A DNA stretch of 64,000 bases, from positions 434,001-498,000 of the forward strand of contig NZ_OY781470.1 of NCBI RefSeq assembly GCF_963676935.1. Direction: 5' to 3'. The position numbers and the translations under genes are program-made. Below are positions 9,300 to 18,371 of the stretch, piece by piece. The notes beneath the pieces are model-generated. The model worked only from the letters and a program-made list of their open reading frames with translations, was not told the origin of the DNA and made no database searches. This DNA comes from Halarcobacter sp. (lineage in GTDB: Bacteria > Campylobacterota > Campylobacteria > Campylobacterales > Arcobacteraceae). The first letter of the stretch is position 1; each line of letters begins with the position of its first letter.

Positions 9300-11403
9300 A
9301 CGTCTAGAAGAGCTTTATTCTCAAAAGCAATTTATTGAAAAAGAGATTGCAAAACTTGAGAATGAGTTAAAAAATAGTTCAAGAGCAAATTTAAATATAA
9401 AACTTTCAAAAAGTGATAAAATCAATCTGTTTGAAAGTTTATTTGTAAATAGAAATGATATTTATGCAAAAAAATGGATAAGTAAAGATGGTTTAAAACA
9501 AAGCTTTTATCCGGTAACTCAAACTTTTAAAGGTAGAGATTTTCTTCCTTTGACTCACAAAGATTTAGAAGCACACTTAAGAGGTCAGGTTCAAATTGCT
9601 TCATATGTAATAGATAAAGAGAATAAAGTAAAATTTGTTGTATTAGAGATTCTTTCTTCTGATATAGCTAAACTTTTAAATAGTTTTTCTCTTTTAAAAG
9701 CCAATTTCTTATTTGAGTATAGCTCATATAATTCTGTTTTTGTTTGGTTGTTTTTTGAAACAAAAATAAGTGCGAAAGATTCAAGAAAATTTGCGCAATA
9801 TATACTTAGAAAAGCAAATATAAATGCTAAAATATATCCAAATAAAGATTTTTCAACATTTGCTTCTTTGGAAGAACCTTTGGAATTACCTTTACATTTA
9901 AAATTTAGAGATAATAATACAACTGTATTTTTTAATCCAATTGATAAAACTATTTATAAAAATCAATGGACAATTTTACAAAATATTAAGAAAATATCTT
10001 CAAATACTATAGAAAAGTATATAAACTTTGAAACTGTAACAAACTCTTCGTTTATTTTAGAAGATATACAAATACCACCTTTTAAATTAGATTTAAAACT
10101 ATATGATTTTGTTTATATCCCAACAAAAGATTTGTCAAAAAGTTTTATTAATAAATTAAAAAGTTTTGCTACTTTTGATAATCCTCAAATAAAAATATTA
10201 TTGAAATTAAGAAAACCTTTATTTAATACACCAAAAGTGATAAAAAACTTTGAAGAAGATGAAGTTTATTTAAAACTTCCAAGGGGATTAATATATAAAA
10301 TTGAAGAGTTTTTTAATGAATATAATGTAGATTATGAGATAGATAATAAAACTTACTTAGAAAAGATAGAAACAAAGAAAGTAAAATTTGATTTAAGAGA
10401 TGAGCAAGAAGAAGCAATTGATTCTATATTAAAAAAAGATTTTTCAATATGTGTTGCTCCTCCAGGATTTGGAAAAACTTTAATAGGTGCTAAAATGTTT
10501 GAACAAAGAGCTTGTACAACATTGATAATAGTAAATAAAAATATGCTTTTGTCTCAATGGATTGATAGATTTGTAGAGTATTTTGGATATGAAAAAAAAG
10601 ATATTGGATTTTTAGGAAAAAGTAAAAATAAATTAAATGGACAAATAGATGTAGCAACAATGCAAAGTTTAAAAAATACTCCTGATGTTATCAACAATTA
10701 TTCTTTTGTGATAGTTGATGAGTGTCATCATATACCAGCAGTTACCTTTGAACAAATTGTTAAAAACTTTTTTGGAAGATATATTTTAGGACTTAGTGCA
10801 ACTCCAAATAGAAAAGATGGTTTAGAGCCAATATTGTTTCAACAATTAGGAAATTTAGCCTATGAATATAAGAATAAAAAATCTGTAAAAAATCATTTAA
10901 AAGTGATTAAAACAGAATTTACTAGTACATGTGATACATATGCAGAGTTAATAAATGAGATATCAAGAGATGAAAAGAGAAATAATCTAATAATAGAACA
11001 AATCGTTTTAAATAAAAAAAGAAAAATTTTACTTTTAACTGATAGAATAGAGCATATAAATATTTTAGAAGAGAAACTTCTTAATATAGATTTTGATTTT
11101 GTTTCGATTCATGGAAGTCTTAGTAAAAAAGAGCAAGAAGAAAAGATGAAGTTAGTTGAAGAAAAAAATCTTATTTTAGCTACTACATCATATTTTGGAG
11201 AAGGGATAGATTTTCCCCATTTAAATACCATTATTTTTGCAACACCAATATCATATTTTGGTAGGCTAGTTCAATATTTAGGTAGAATTGGAAGAGGCAA
11301 TCAAGAGTGTTTAGCTATTGATTTATTAGATTATAAAAATGCAATGCTTAATTCAGCATATAAAAAACGTATCCCTGGATATAAGCAGATGCACTATATT
11401 TAG
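9280..11403 (+). CDS. SF2 helicase fused to a degenerate TOTE-type AEP primase domain
   Basis: The 707-residue protein starts with a coiled coil (about 5-40). Next comes a domain at about 45-235 that resembles the archaeo-eukaryotic primase domain of TOTE conflict systems: INLFESLFVNRNDIYAKKW, RDFLPLT, VWLFFE, YPNKD, LELPL. A superfamily 2 helicase follows, with Walker A GFGKT (396-400), DECHH (480-484), LSATP and a motif VI QYLGRIGRG (from 665). The primase acidic pair expected near 123-125 reads E-I-L, and the His expected before VWLFF is Phe, so polymerase activity looks lost (from remembered family motifs). It overlaps ccmA by 20 bases and has ordinary local codon use. It may act as a DNA-repair or defence helicase; the function is unknown. 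Confidence 0.8.
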   Translation: MAQKIHERLEELYSQKQFIEKEIAKLENELKNSSRANLNIKLSKSDKINLFESLFVNRNDIYAKKWISKDGLKQSFYPVTQTFKGRDFLPLTHKDLEAHLRGQVQIASYVIDKENKVKFVVLEILSSDIAKLLNSFSLLKANFLFEYSSYNSVFVWLFFETKISAKDSRKFAQYILRKANINAKIYPNKDFSTFASLEEPLELPLHLKFRDNNTTVFFNPIDKTIYKNQWTILQNIKKISSNTIEKYINFETVTNSSFILEDIQIPPFKLDLKLYDFVYIPTKDLSKSFINKLKSFATFDNPQIKILLKLRKPLFNTPKVIKNFEEDEVYLKLPRGLIYKIEEFFNEYNVDYEIDNKTYLEKIETKKVKFDLRDEQEEAIDSILKKDFSICVAPPGFGKTLIGAKMFEQRACTTLIIVNKNMLLSQWIDRFVEYFGYEKKDIGFLGKSKNKLNGQIDVATMQSLKNTPDVINNYSFVIVDECHHIPAVTFEQIVKNFFGRYILGLSATPNRKDGLEPILFQQLGNLAYEYKNKKSVKNHLKVIKTEFTSTCDTYAELINEISRDEKRNNLIIEQIVLNKKRKILLLTDRIEHINILEEKLLNIDFDFVSIHGSLSKKEQEEKMKLVEEKNLILATTSYFGEGIDFPHLNTIIFATPISYFGRLVQYLGRIGRGNQECLAIDLLDYKNAMLNSAYKKRIPGYKQMHYI

Positions 11404-11417
11404 ATTAGAGGATTAAG

Positions 11418-13058
11418 ATGTTAGGAATTATAGTTTGGACACTATTTATTGCAATAATAGTTAATATAATATTAAAAAAAGTTCATTTACCTACAATTAT
11501 AGGATATATTGTTACAGGTACAATTATTGCTTATGTATTTGATTTACATAATGCAGTAAATAATCACGATTTAAAAGAGATTGCAGAGTTTGGTGTTGTA
11601 TTTCTAATGTTTACTATTGGTTTAGAGTTTTCAATTGAACACTTAAAAAAGATGAAAAAAGAGGTGTTCTTTACAGGGAGTTTACAAATACTTGTAACAA
11701 CCTCATTTGTTGTATTTTTATGTATGGTTATTTTAGGTTTTGATTTTAAAACTTCACTTGTAATAGGTGCTGCTTTATCTTTATCTTCAACAGCAATTGT
11801 ATTAAAAACATATAATGAAACTAATGAGATAAAAAAGAGACATGGTCAAAGAGTTTTAGGGATTTTAATTATGCAAGATATTGCAGTAATCCCTATCTTA
11901 CTTATGATATCTTTCTTTACCTCAGGAGATGAACAAGATGTAGTTAGACTTATTTTTAATACTACTGTTGCCGCATTTATATTAATAGCACTTTTATATG
12001 TAGTGGGGAAATATCTTCTTGAACCATTTTTTGAACATGTAACAAAAGCAGAATCAGATGAACTTTTTGTTGCTTCTGTACTACTTATAGCTATTGGTGC
12101 TTCATTTTTAGCCCATCATTTTGGATTTACTTACTCATTAGGGGCTTTTGTAGCAGGTATGATGATTAGTGAAACAAAATTTAAACATCAGGTTGAAGCT
12201 GACCTTACACCTTTTAGAAACTTACTTTTAGGGGTTTTCTTTATAACAGTTGGGATGCAAATCAATTTTTCTGTAATAGCAGATAATATATTAATCATCT
12301 TAATACTACTTCCTGTTTTATTATTATTAAAATATGCAATTATTTATCTTATTGTTAGAATTGATGATACAAAAAGAGTAGCTTTTAAAACTGCTTTATC
12401 ATTAGTTCAAATTGGAGAGTTTTCTTTAGCTATTTTAGAATTGGCAAGAAGTTCAAGTTTATTGGATCCAACTTATTCACAAATTTTAATAGTAACAATT
12501 GTAATCTCAATGATATTAACGCCAATTGTTCTAAAAAATATGTCTGGTTTAGCATCTAAATTAGTACCAGATGATACTCTAACTATTACAAATACATATA
12601 ATATAGATAAAGATACAAAAGGTCATATTGTTGTTATTGGTTATGGACATTTAGGGCAAGAGATAGCAAGTAATTTAAGACTTGATGGACATGAATATGT
12701 AATTGTTGAACACAATCTTAAATATTTTGAAATGGGATATTTAGATGATGAACCAATTATATTTGGTAATGCTGCCCATAAACATATCTTGGAATCAGTA
12801 AATATCAAACAAGCATGTGCAGTTATTGTCGCAATTGATAACCCAGAAAAAGTACATTTAGTGTGTGAAGTAATAAATGATTTGACTCAAAGTACAAAAA
12901 CAATTGTAAAAGTTACAAGATTTAGTGAGAAAAAAGAGCTTGAAAACTTACATTTAGAACATATAATTGTTGAAGATGATATTGTAGCAAGAGCACTTGT
13001 TGAAGAAACAAAAGAGTGTAAATTAGATTTAATTGAGGATCAAATAATAAAAAGATAA
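11418..13058 (+). CDS. CPA2 (KefB/KefC-like) cation:proton antiporter
   Basis: This 546-residue inner-membrane protein has about twelve membrane segments of the sodium/hydrogen exchanger fold (residues 1-375). A cytoplasmic RCK/TrkA-N domain follows from about residue 400, with the nucleotide-binding loop VVIGYGHLGQEIA. Typical family stretches are LPTIIGYIVTGTIIA and FTYSLGAFVAGMMISE. It probably exchanges K+ or Na+ for protons, gated by a nucleotide ligand. A ribosome site (AGAGGATTAAG) precedes the ATG. The gene ends inside a bidirectional terminator. Confidence 0.9.
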   Translation: MLGIIVWTLFIAIIVNIILKKVHLPTIIGYIVTGTIIAYVFDLHNAVNNHDLKEIAEFGVVFLMFTIGLEFSIEHLKKMKKEVFFTGSLQILVTTSFVVFLCMVILGFDFKTSLVIGAALSLSSTAIVLKTYNETNEIKKRHGQRVLGILIMQDIAVIPILLMISFFTSGDEQDVVRLIFNTTVAAFILIALLYVVGKYLLEPFFEHVTKAESDELFVASVLLIAIGASFLAHHFGFTYSLGAFVAGMMISETKFKHQVEADLTPFRNLLLGVFFITVGMQINFSVIADNILIILILLPVLLLLKYAIIYLIVRIDDTKRVAFKTALSLVQIGEFSLAILELARSSSLLDPTYSQILIVTIVISMILTPIVLKNMSGLASKLVPDDTLTITNTYNIDKDTKGHIVVIGYGHLGQEIASNLRLDGHEYVIVEHNLKYFEMGYLDDEPIIFGNAAHKHILESVNIKQACAVIVAIDNPEKVHLVCEVINDLTQSTKTIVKVTRFSEKKELENLHLEHIIVEDDIVARALVEETKECKLDLIEDQIIKR

Positions 13059-13076
13059 AGAGTTTTACTCTTTATC
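13054..13076. terminator. Bidirectional terminator between antiporter and olsF
   Basis: This is a perfect 10-bp stem, GATAAAGAGT (13054-13063) with ACTCTTTATC (13067-13076), around a TTT loop. It contains the stop codons of both convergent genes. T-rich sequence follows on the + side (TATATATCTTTTT), and an A-rich stretch on the left gives a T-run on the minus side. Confidence 0.8.
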
Positions 13077-14777
13077 TATATATCTTTTTCTTGCACTATT
13101 TTTTATCTTTTCTATTTCAACTAAAATAAATCCATCAACACAATTTGAAAAATCTGGATCCACATTAAAAGCTAAAAATTTAACTCCATCCTCTTCACAT
13201 ATATCTGAATATTGTTTGAAAAGGGTTGGTACAGTTACCCCCATACTATTTAAAGTTGATTTTAAAGTTTTAAAATCTTTCTTTTTATCATCAAGAGAAA
13301 ATACATCTTTTAAATCTTTTGTATGACAAGAGTACTGATATGGTAACTTTGCTTCAATTAGTATTTTTTTACTTGAAAAGTAATGGCTATAGTGATATAT
13401 CATCATATCTTTTGCAAGAGATGGAAAGGTTCCAGATATTGAAACTGGACCAAACATATATTTAATATGTGGGTGAGCCTTTAAATAAGCACCTATTCCA
13501 TACCATAAATAATCTAGCGCTCTTGTTCCCCAATATTTTGGTTGAACAAAACTTCGTCCCAATTCTATAGAGTCTTTTAAATATGGATCAAAGTTTGGAT
13601 TATATTTAAATAAAGTATTAGAATAAAACCCTTTTTTACCAATATTTTCATTTATAAAGTTTCCATTACCTATCCTATATGAGCCTACAATTTCTAAATC
13701 ATTTTCATCCCAAAGAACTATATGTTGATAATATATATCATATTTATCTGTATCTCTTTTTTGATTTATACCTTCACCAACTTTCCTAAAACTTAGTTCT
13801 CTTAGCCTTCCTAACTCTTTTAATACAACAGAATCATCTTCATAATCATAAAGATAGATTTTTTTACCATCAGAAGTTTCTCCTAAAAGTTTAGACTTTT
13901 TTAACTCTTTTAAAATATCATTTTTCTTTTGTGGGTGAGCTATCGCTTTTTGAGTTACAAAATAAGATTTTTTACCTTTTTTTAAAGCATAAACATGTTT
14001 TTTATAAAGGCTTACAACAACTTTCTTATCTAAACCTCTTGGTTTAATATTTTCATTTGGAATTATTTCCCCAATTTTTATATTAATATTTGTTGACTTC
14101 TTTCTAAACATCTCATTTGATAATAAAAGAGTTGAAAATGTTTTATTAATCAAAGACATAGTATAAAAGGATTTAGAGTTTTTACCACCAATAAAAATTG
14201 GTAATATTGGGGCATTTGAATTCATTGCAAAGTTAATAAATCCCTTATTCCAAGAAGGATCTTTAACACCATTTGCACTTGCTCGACTAACTTCTCCTGC
14301 TGGAAAGATTATAATTGCACTCTCATCATTTAGTGCTTCATAAACTTTTTGAATATCTTTTTTTGATTGTCTCATTTTATAGTTATCAATTGGTATAAAA
14401 AGAGTTTTTAAAGCATCTATTCCAATAAGAAAATCATTGGCAACAATCTTAACATCAGTTCTAACTGTACTTATAAGTTTTAAAAGTGAAAGGGCATCCA
14501 ATGCACCTAATGGATGGTTAGCAATAATAACAACTTTACCACTAGCTGGTATATTTTGTATATCATTACTTGAAACTGTGTAATCAAACTCAAAGTAGTC
14601 TAATACTGCATCAACAAACTCAAACCCTTTTAAATGGGAATTTTTTTCTAAAAATTCATTTATTGAGTTTTCATGAATTACTTTTTTTGCAATCTTTATT
14701 AAGGATTTGCTTAAAAAGTTAGGTTTTTTTGCAACCTTTGGAAACTTTTTTTCAATCTCTTTTTGCACATCTATCAT
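13065..14777 (-). CDS. olsF: Bifunctional ornithine-lipid synthase OlsF-like
   Basis: The 570-residue protein joins two acyltransferase domains. The N-terminal half has a lysophospholipid-acyltransferase motif NHPLGALD (H88, D94) and the FPAGEVSRA block. The C-terminal half (about 320-560) is an OlsB/hemolysin-type N-acyltransferase, with VGSYRIGN, ELGRSFVQPKYWG and YMFGPVSISGTFP. This arrangement is that of OlsF, which makes ornithine lipid from ornithine and acyl-ACP at the inner membrane. Ornithine lipids replace phospholipids when phosphate is scarce. It is transcribed away from the di-heme gene at 14916, with an AAGGAGAAAAT ribosome site and a predicted Pho box in the shared upstream region. 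Confidence 0.85.
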   Translation of the reverse strand: MIDVQKEIEKKFPKVAKKPNFLSKSLIKIAKKVIHENSINEFLEKNSHLKGFEFVDAVLDYFEFDYTVSSNDIQNIPASGKVVIIANHPLGALDALSLLKLISTVRTDVKIVANDFLIGIDALKTLFIPIDNYKMRQSKKDIQKVYEALNDESAIIIFPAGEVSRASANGVKDPSWNKGFINFAMNSNAPILPIFIGGKNSKSFYTMSLINKTFSTLLLSNEMFRKKSTNINIKIGEIIPNENIKPRGLDKKVVVSLYKKHVYALKKGKKSYFVTQKAIAHPQKKNDILKELKKSKLLGETSDGKKIYLYDYEDDSVVLKELGRLRELSFRKVGEGINQKRDTDKYDIYYQHIVLWDENDLEIVGSYRIGNGNFINENIGKKGFYSNTLFKYNPNFDPYLKDSIELGRSFVQPKYWGTRALDYLWYGIGAYLKAHPHIKYMFGPVSISGTFPSLAKDMMIYHYSHYFSSKKILIEAKLPYQYSCHTKDLKDVFSLDDKKKDFKTLKSTLNSMGVTVPTLFKQYSDICEEDGVKFLAFNVDPDFSNCVDGFILVEIEKIKNSARKRYIDKE

Positions 14778-14799
14778 ATTTTCTCCTTAAGATATTGAA

Positions 14800-14833
14800 A
14801 TTTTAAAAAAAATCCATTACAAAAAAGTTACAT
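14800..14833 (-). promoter_or_regulatory. Predicted Pho box and -10 for olsF
   Basis: Reading the minus strand, the direct repeat is ATGTAAC (14833-14827), four bases, TTGTAAT (14822-14816), an 11-bp period. Exactly ten bases later comes a -10 element TAAAAT (14805-14800), 23 bases ahead of the olsF ATG. The same layout is found at three other promoters in this region, which is the main support. Confidence 0.65.
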
Positions 14834-14851
14834 ATTTACAAAAAATAAATG

Positions 14852-14885
14852 TTGTTATCAATTTGTAATAATCAAAAAGTAAAAT
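14852..14885 (+). promoter_or_regulatory. Predicted Pho box and -10 for the di-heme/NicO operon
   Basis: The direct repeat is TTGTTAT (14852-14858), four bases, TTGTAAT (14863-14869), an 11-bp period. The -10 element TAAAAT (14880-14885) lies exactly ten bases after the box and 31 bases before the ATG at 14916. It is divergent from the olsF box in the same intergenic region. Confidence 0.7.
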
Positions 14886-14915
14886 GCAAATTTAATAAAG
14901 ATTAAAGAGTAAAAA

Positions 14916-16664
14916 ATGAATAAAAAATATATAAATATTTCAATATTGTTGTATGCCTGTTGTAGTTTATCTGCACAAGATTTAAAAACAAAAAACCTTT
15001 ATAATACCACTGCTTATATCTCAAGTCAGTGTTATACAAAAACTGTAAATGATGCAGATGAAAATATATTGCATAACCCATGTTTTAGTTGTCATACAAA
15101 AAATAAAGAACCGAATTTTACTTTAAGTGATGATGATTTGCAGGAGGCTTATGATTTTCCTGAAGCAGCATTAAAAAATCCTTGGATTAATCTATTCAAA
15201 GATAGAACATCTCAAGTAGAGAAGATATCAGATGAAGAGATTTTAACGTATATAAAAGAAGATAATTATAAGAGTAAAGATGGGGATATAATTTTAAAAT
15301 CAAAATTGGAAAACTTAAATAAAGAATGGGATTTTAATGAAAATGGAAAGTGGGATGGATATATCCCTGATATAAATTTTAGTTTTGATAAAGAGGGCTT
15401 TGATAAAGATTCTTCTGGAAACTATACAGGGTGGAGGGCATTTGCTTATCAGCCCTTTTTAGGAACATTTTGGCCAACAAATGGAAGTACAGATGATGTA
15501 TTAATTAGATTACCAAAAAGTTTTCAAAGTGATGAAAATGGCAATTTTAATTTAGATATATATAAATTAAATCTTTTAATAATTGAAAGCTTAATCAAAC
15601 AAAAATCGATTGAGATTGATGAGCTTGATGAAAACTCTTTTGGTGTAGATTTAAATCAAAATGGAAAACTTGATAAAACTTCAACAATTGTATTTAATTG
15701 GAAAATTCCAAAATATGATAATAAAACAAAAAAGATTTATGGTTATTCAATGAATTATGTTGGATTAGCAAAAAAGGAATTGTTAGAAGGAAAAAGACAC
15801 ATCGCACCAGGACTTTATCCTGTGGGTACTGAGTTTGCTCATACAGTAAGATATATTGATGTTGATAATAATGAGATAAAAATAGCTTCAAGGATTAAAG
15901 AGTTTAGGTATGGGAAAAAGAAGCTTTGGAATACTTATTCTCAATTACACAATTTAGGTCTTAGTGAAATCAAAGAAAAACATGATTTCCCAGATAGAGT
16001 TGATGTATATTTAGGAAATATTGAAGTTGGATTAAGTAATAAAAGAGGATGGTATTATCAAGGGTTTATTGAAGATAAAAAAGGTGAATTAAGACCTCAA
16101 ACTTACGAAGAAACTCTTTTTTGTATGGGATGTCATAGTAATTTAGGTTCAACAGCAGACTCTACTTTTGTTTTTCAAAGAAAATTAGAAAAAAACTCTT
16201 TTGCTAAGGGATGGTACCATTGGACTCAAAAAGGTTTAAAAGGAATACCAGATAAAAAGTTAAAAAATGGTCAAACTGAATATGTAAGATATATAAAAGA
16301 GAATAGTGCAGGGGATGAATTTAGAGCAAATGAAGAGATTGAAAATAAGTTTTTTATCTCAAATTGGAAAGATGATAAACAGAATATTGAAAAAGATTTA
16401 ATAGCAAAATTAGAGAATCCCGAAATCCCTTTATCTCAAGATTGGAAATTTAAAAATAAAGAGTTAGAAAAAGTCAAAAATGATATATCTTATTTAATAC
16501 TACCATCCAAGCAAAGAGCTTTAAATTTAAATAAAGCCTATAAAGTAATAGTTGATGAACAAAGTTATATCTATGGGAGAGATCCACATATTAAACCTGC
16601 AACAAATGTTTATCAAAAGATAGATAAAGGTCAAATGACTCACCTACAAAAGATTTCACAATGA
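14916..16664 (+). CDS. Periplasmic di-heme c-type cytochrome-like protein
   Basis: The 582-residue protein has an N-terminal signal peptide (cleavage near LSA-QD, residue 20) and two heme c attachment motifs, CFSCH at 56-60 and CMGCH at 403-407. Between them lie Asp/Asn/Gly-rich loops resembling calcium sites (DFNENGKWDG, DLNQNGKLD) and the conserved block WRAFAYQPFLGTFWPTNG. It is a paralogue of the 767-residue lipoprotein at 22183; they share both hemes and the C-terminal VIVDEQSYIYGRD. The reaction is unknown. Being at the head of an operon with NicO and DUF1007 under a predicted Pho box, it may serve electron transfer or phosphorus-compound oxidation in starvation. Its stop overlaps NicO by four bases. 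Confidence 0.75.
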   Translation: MNKKYINISILLYACCSLSAQDLKTKNLYNTTAYISSQCYTKTVNDADENILHNPCFSCHTKNKEPNFTLSDDDLQEAYDFPEAALKNPWINLFKDRTSQVEKISDEEILTYIKEDNYKSKDGDIILKSKLENLNKEWDFNENGKWDGYIPDINFSFDKEGFDKDSSGNYTGWRAFAYQPFLGTFWPTNGSTDDVLIRLPKSFQSDENGNFNLDIYKLNLLIIESLIKQKSIEIDELDENSFGVDLNQNGKLDKTSTIVFNWKIPKYDNKTKKIYGYSMNYVGLAKKELLEGKRHIAPGLYPVGTEFAHTVRYIDVDNNEIKIASRIKEFRYGKKKLWNTYSQLHNLGLSEIKEKHDFPDRVDVYLGNIEVGLSNKRGWYYQGFIEDKKGELRPQTYEETLFCMGCHSNLGSTADSTFVFQRKLEKNSFAKGWYHWTQKGLKGIPDKKLKNGQTEYVRYIKENSAGDEFRANEEIENKFFISNWKDDKQNIEKDLIAKLENPEIPLSQDWKFKNKELEKVKNDISYLILPSKQRALNLNKAYKVIVDEQSYIYGRDPHIKPATNVYQKIDKGQMTHLQKISQ

Positions 16665-17392
16665 TTGGTTTATATGAAGATTTTTTAAATTTTGTTATTA
16701 GTAGTCAGCAAAAAATTAATTTATTAATAAGCAATTATTTTGATAGATTAGATGCAGGTGATTCGAATATGTTTATTTATATTCTTGCTGTATCATTTTT
16801 GTATGGCTTGATTCATGCTTTAGGTCCAGGACATGGAAAAATGATAATTGCAAGCTATTTTTTAGTAAAAGGTGCAAAAGTTAAAGAAGCATTTAAAGCA
16901 GGTTTTTTAACTTCAATAATTCATACAATATCAGCACTGGTAATAACATTTACTTTGTATATTTTCTTTGAATCAACAATAACAAAATATTTTTCAGATA
17001 TCAATACAAATATGTATAAAGTATCTGCCATATTTATAATAGCAATAGCTTTATTCTTACTATATGAAGTATATAAAGATAGAAATATAGAAGAAAAAGA
17101 GCAAAAAATTGGAAATAAATCTTTATTTGCAGTTACTATGTCAATAGGGATTGTTCCATGCCCAGGAGTTATGTCTATTGTACTTTTTTCATTAATCTTA
17201 GGATATATAAAATTAGGTATTTTAAGTGCTATTGTAATGAGTATTGGCATGGGTATTACAATATCTTTAGCAGCTGTATTAACAACACAAATTAAAAATA
17301 ATAATAGCAAAACAATACAATATTTTATAAATTATATATCTTATATAGGTATTGCAATCTTACTTTTTATGGGGATTGTACTTTTAGTATGA
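16661..17392 (+). CDS. NicO family nickel/cobalt-type transporter
   Basis: The 243-residue inner-membrane protein has six predicted segments. It carries the NicO/RcnA signature HALGPGHGK (H52, H58), which is followed by FKAGFLTSIIHTISA. Family members move Ni2+ or Co2+, mostly outward for RcnA types, but the substrate cannot be fixed from sequence. It lacks the His-rich cytoplasmic loop of E. coli RcnA; the loop here is short and acidic. It begins within the stop of the di-heme gene (ATGA) and ends the same way into the DUF1007 gene. The strict coupling suggests one functional unit. Confidence 0.85.
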   Translation: MIGLYEDFLNFVISSQQKINLLISNYFDRLDAGDSNMFIYILAVSFLYGLIHALGPGHGKMIIASYFLVKGAKVKEAFKAGFLTSIIHTISALVITFTLYIFFESTITKYFSDINTNMYKVSAIFIIAIALFLLYEVYKDRNIEEKEQKIGNKSLFAVTMSIGIVPCPGVMSIVLFSLILGYIKLGILSAIVMSIGMGITISLAAVLTTQIKNNNSKTIQYFINYISYIGIAILLFMGIVLLV

Positions 17393-17871
17393 AAAAAGTT
17401 TTATTATTTATTTTTACCCATCTTGTTGCTTTTGCTCATCCTCACTATTTTTTAGATACAGCTTTAGAAATTAAAGAAAATGTAATAAAAAACCATTGGA
17501 AATTTGATAGATTAAATTCCAAGATTTTAATGTTTGATTATGATAAAAACAAAAATAAAATATTGGATTTAAATGAGAAAAAAGAGTTTTTATTGGCAAA
17601 TTTTTATAAATTAGAAGATAACAATTTTAACATTTTTTTAGCTAATGAAAATGAAGAGATAAAAGTTAAACCTAAGAATGTTGATTTAATAATTGATAAA
17701 AAACGTTTAGTTATAGTTTTTGATATCCCTTATAACTTAGCAAATGAAAACACATTTTGCACAATGGATGAAAAAATCTATCTTGCTTATAAGTTAGAAA
17801 AGTTGATAACGAACTATGATAAAGAAGTTCAAAAAAGTGAATATGATTTTTGTATAGGAGTTTTTAAATGA
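17389..17871 (+). CDS. DUF1007 family periplasmic protein
   Basis: The 160-residue product has a signal peptide (MKKVLLFIFTHLVAFAHPHY) and the AHPHYF N-terminal motif typical of DUF1007, a periplasmic family that accompanies NicO-type transporters. A putative EF-hand-like loop, DKNKNKILDLNE, lies near residues 52-63 and could bind Ca2+. The mature His-Pro-His start could bind a metal. It overlaps the genes on both sides by four bases. It is likely a metal-handling accessory of the adjacent transporter, though the metal is not known. Confidence 0.8.
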   Translation: MKKVLLFIFTHLVAFAHPHYFLDTALEIKENVIKNHWKFDRLNSKILMFDYDKNKNKILDLNEKKEFLLANFYKLEDNNFNIFLANENEEIKVKPKNVDLIIDKKRLVIVFDIPYNLANENTFCTMDEKIYLAYKLEKLITNYDKEVQKSEYDFCIGVFK

Positions 17872-18185
17872 TTAAAAAAAGTATTATAGGGTTAGCTTTT
17901 TTAGGGATAAATCTATTTGCCCATCCAGTGAGTTATACAATAGATTTAGAAGTAAACTATGATGAAAAAAATGGATTAGCTTCAATTGTTTGTAAAAGTA
18001 ACAGTAGAAATAAATGTGGTTTATATAATATCAAATTGTTATCAAAAGATAAAAAGGAACTTGCAAATAAAAGATTTCCTTTTTTAAAAGATTCAACTAC
18101 TGTAAAAGTTGCTAAAAAACCTTATGAATTAGAGTTTTATTTAAGAAAGGTACCAGAACACAAATACTTGATGATATTTCAGTAA
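17868..18185 (+). CDS. Small periplasmic protein, unknown function
   Basis: This 105-residue protein has a signal peptide ending near LFA-HPVSY, so the mature form would start with His-Pro, like the DUF1007 protein before it. The rest is a short beta-rich domain with two Cys (in CKSNSRNKC), a possible disulfide. I do not recognise a family. It is the last gene of the four-gene operon from 14916, overlapping the DUF1007 gene by four bases. Shared N-terminal His-Pro suggests, as inference, a common metal or partner. Confidence 0.7.
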   Translation: MIKKSIIGLAFLGINLFAHPVSYTIDLEVNYDEKNGLASIVCKSNSRNKCGLYNIKLLSKDKKELANKRFPFLKDSTTVKVAKKPYELEFYLRKVPEHKYLMIFQ

Positions 18186-18291
18186 AAATTAATAATATAG
18201 TTACCTTTTGATTATTTAAATTATATTTTTATGTATATAGCTTCCCATATATTAGTATTTATAGATATTTTTAAAGTAACCATTATTAAAA

Positions 18292-18325
18292 TTGTTATCA
18301 TAATGTAATTTTTCATTTTTATAAT
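18292..18325 (+). promoter_or_regulatory. Predicted Pho box and -10 for phoX
   Basis: The direct repeat is TTGTTAT (18292-18298), four bases, ATGTAAT (18303-18309). A consensus TATAAT follows at 18320-18325, exactly ten bases after the box and 47 bases before the ATG. The downstream gene is a phosphatase, which is the expected kind of target. Confidence 0.75.
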
Positions 18326-18371
18326 TGCCTGTCGCTAAAGGGCGTTAGTTAATAATAAAAAAGGAAAATAA

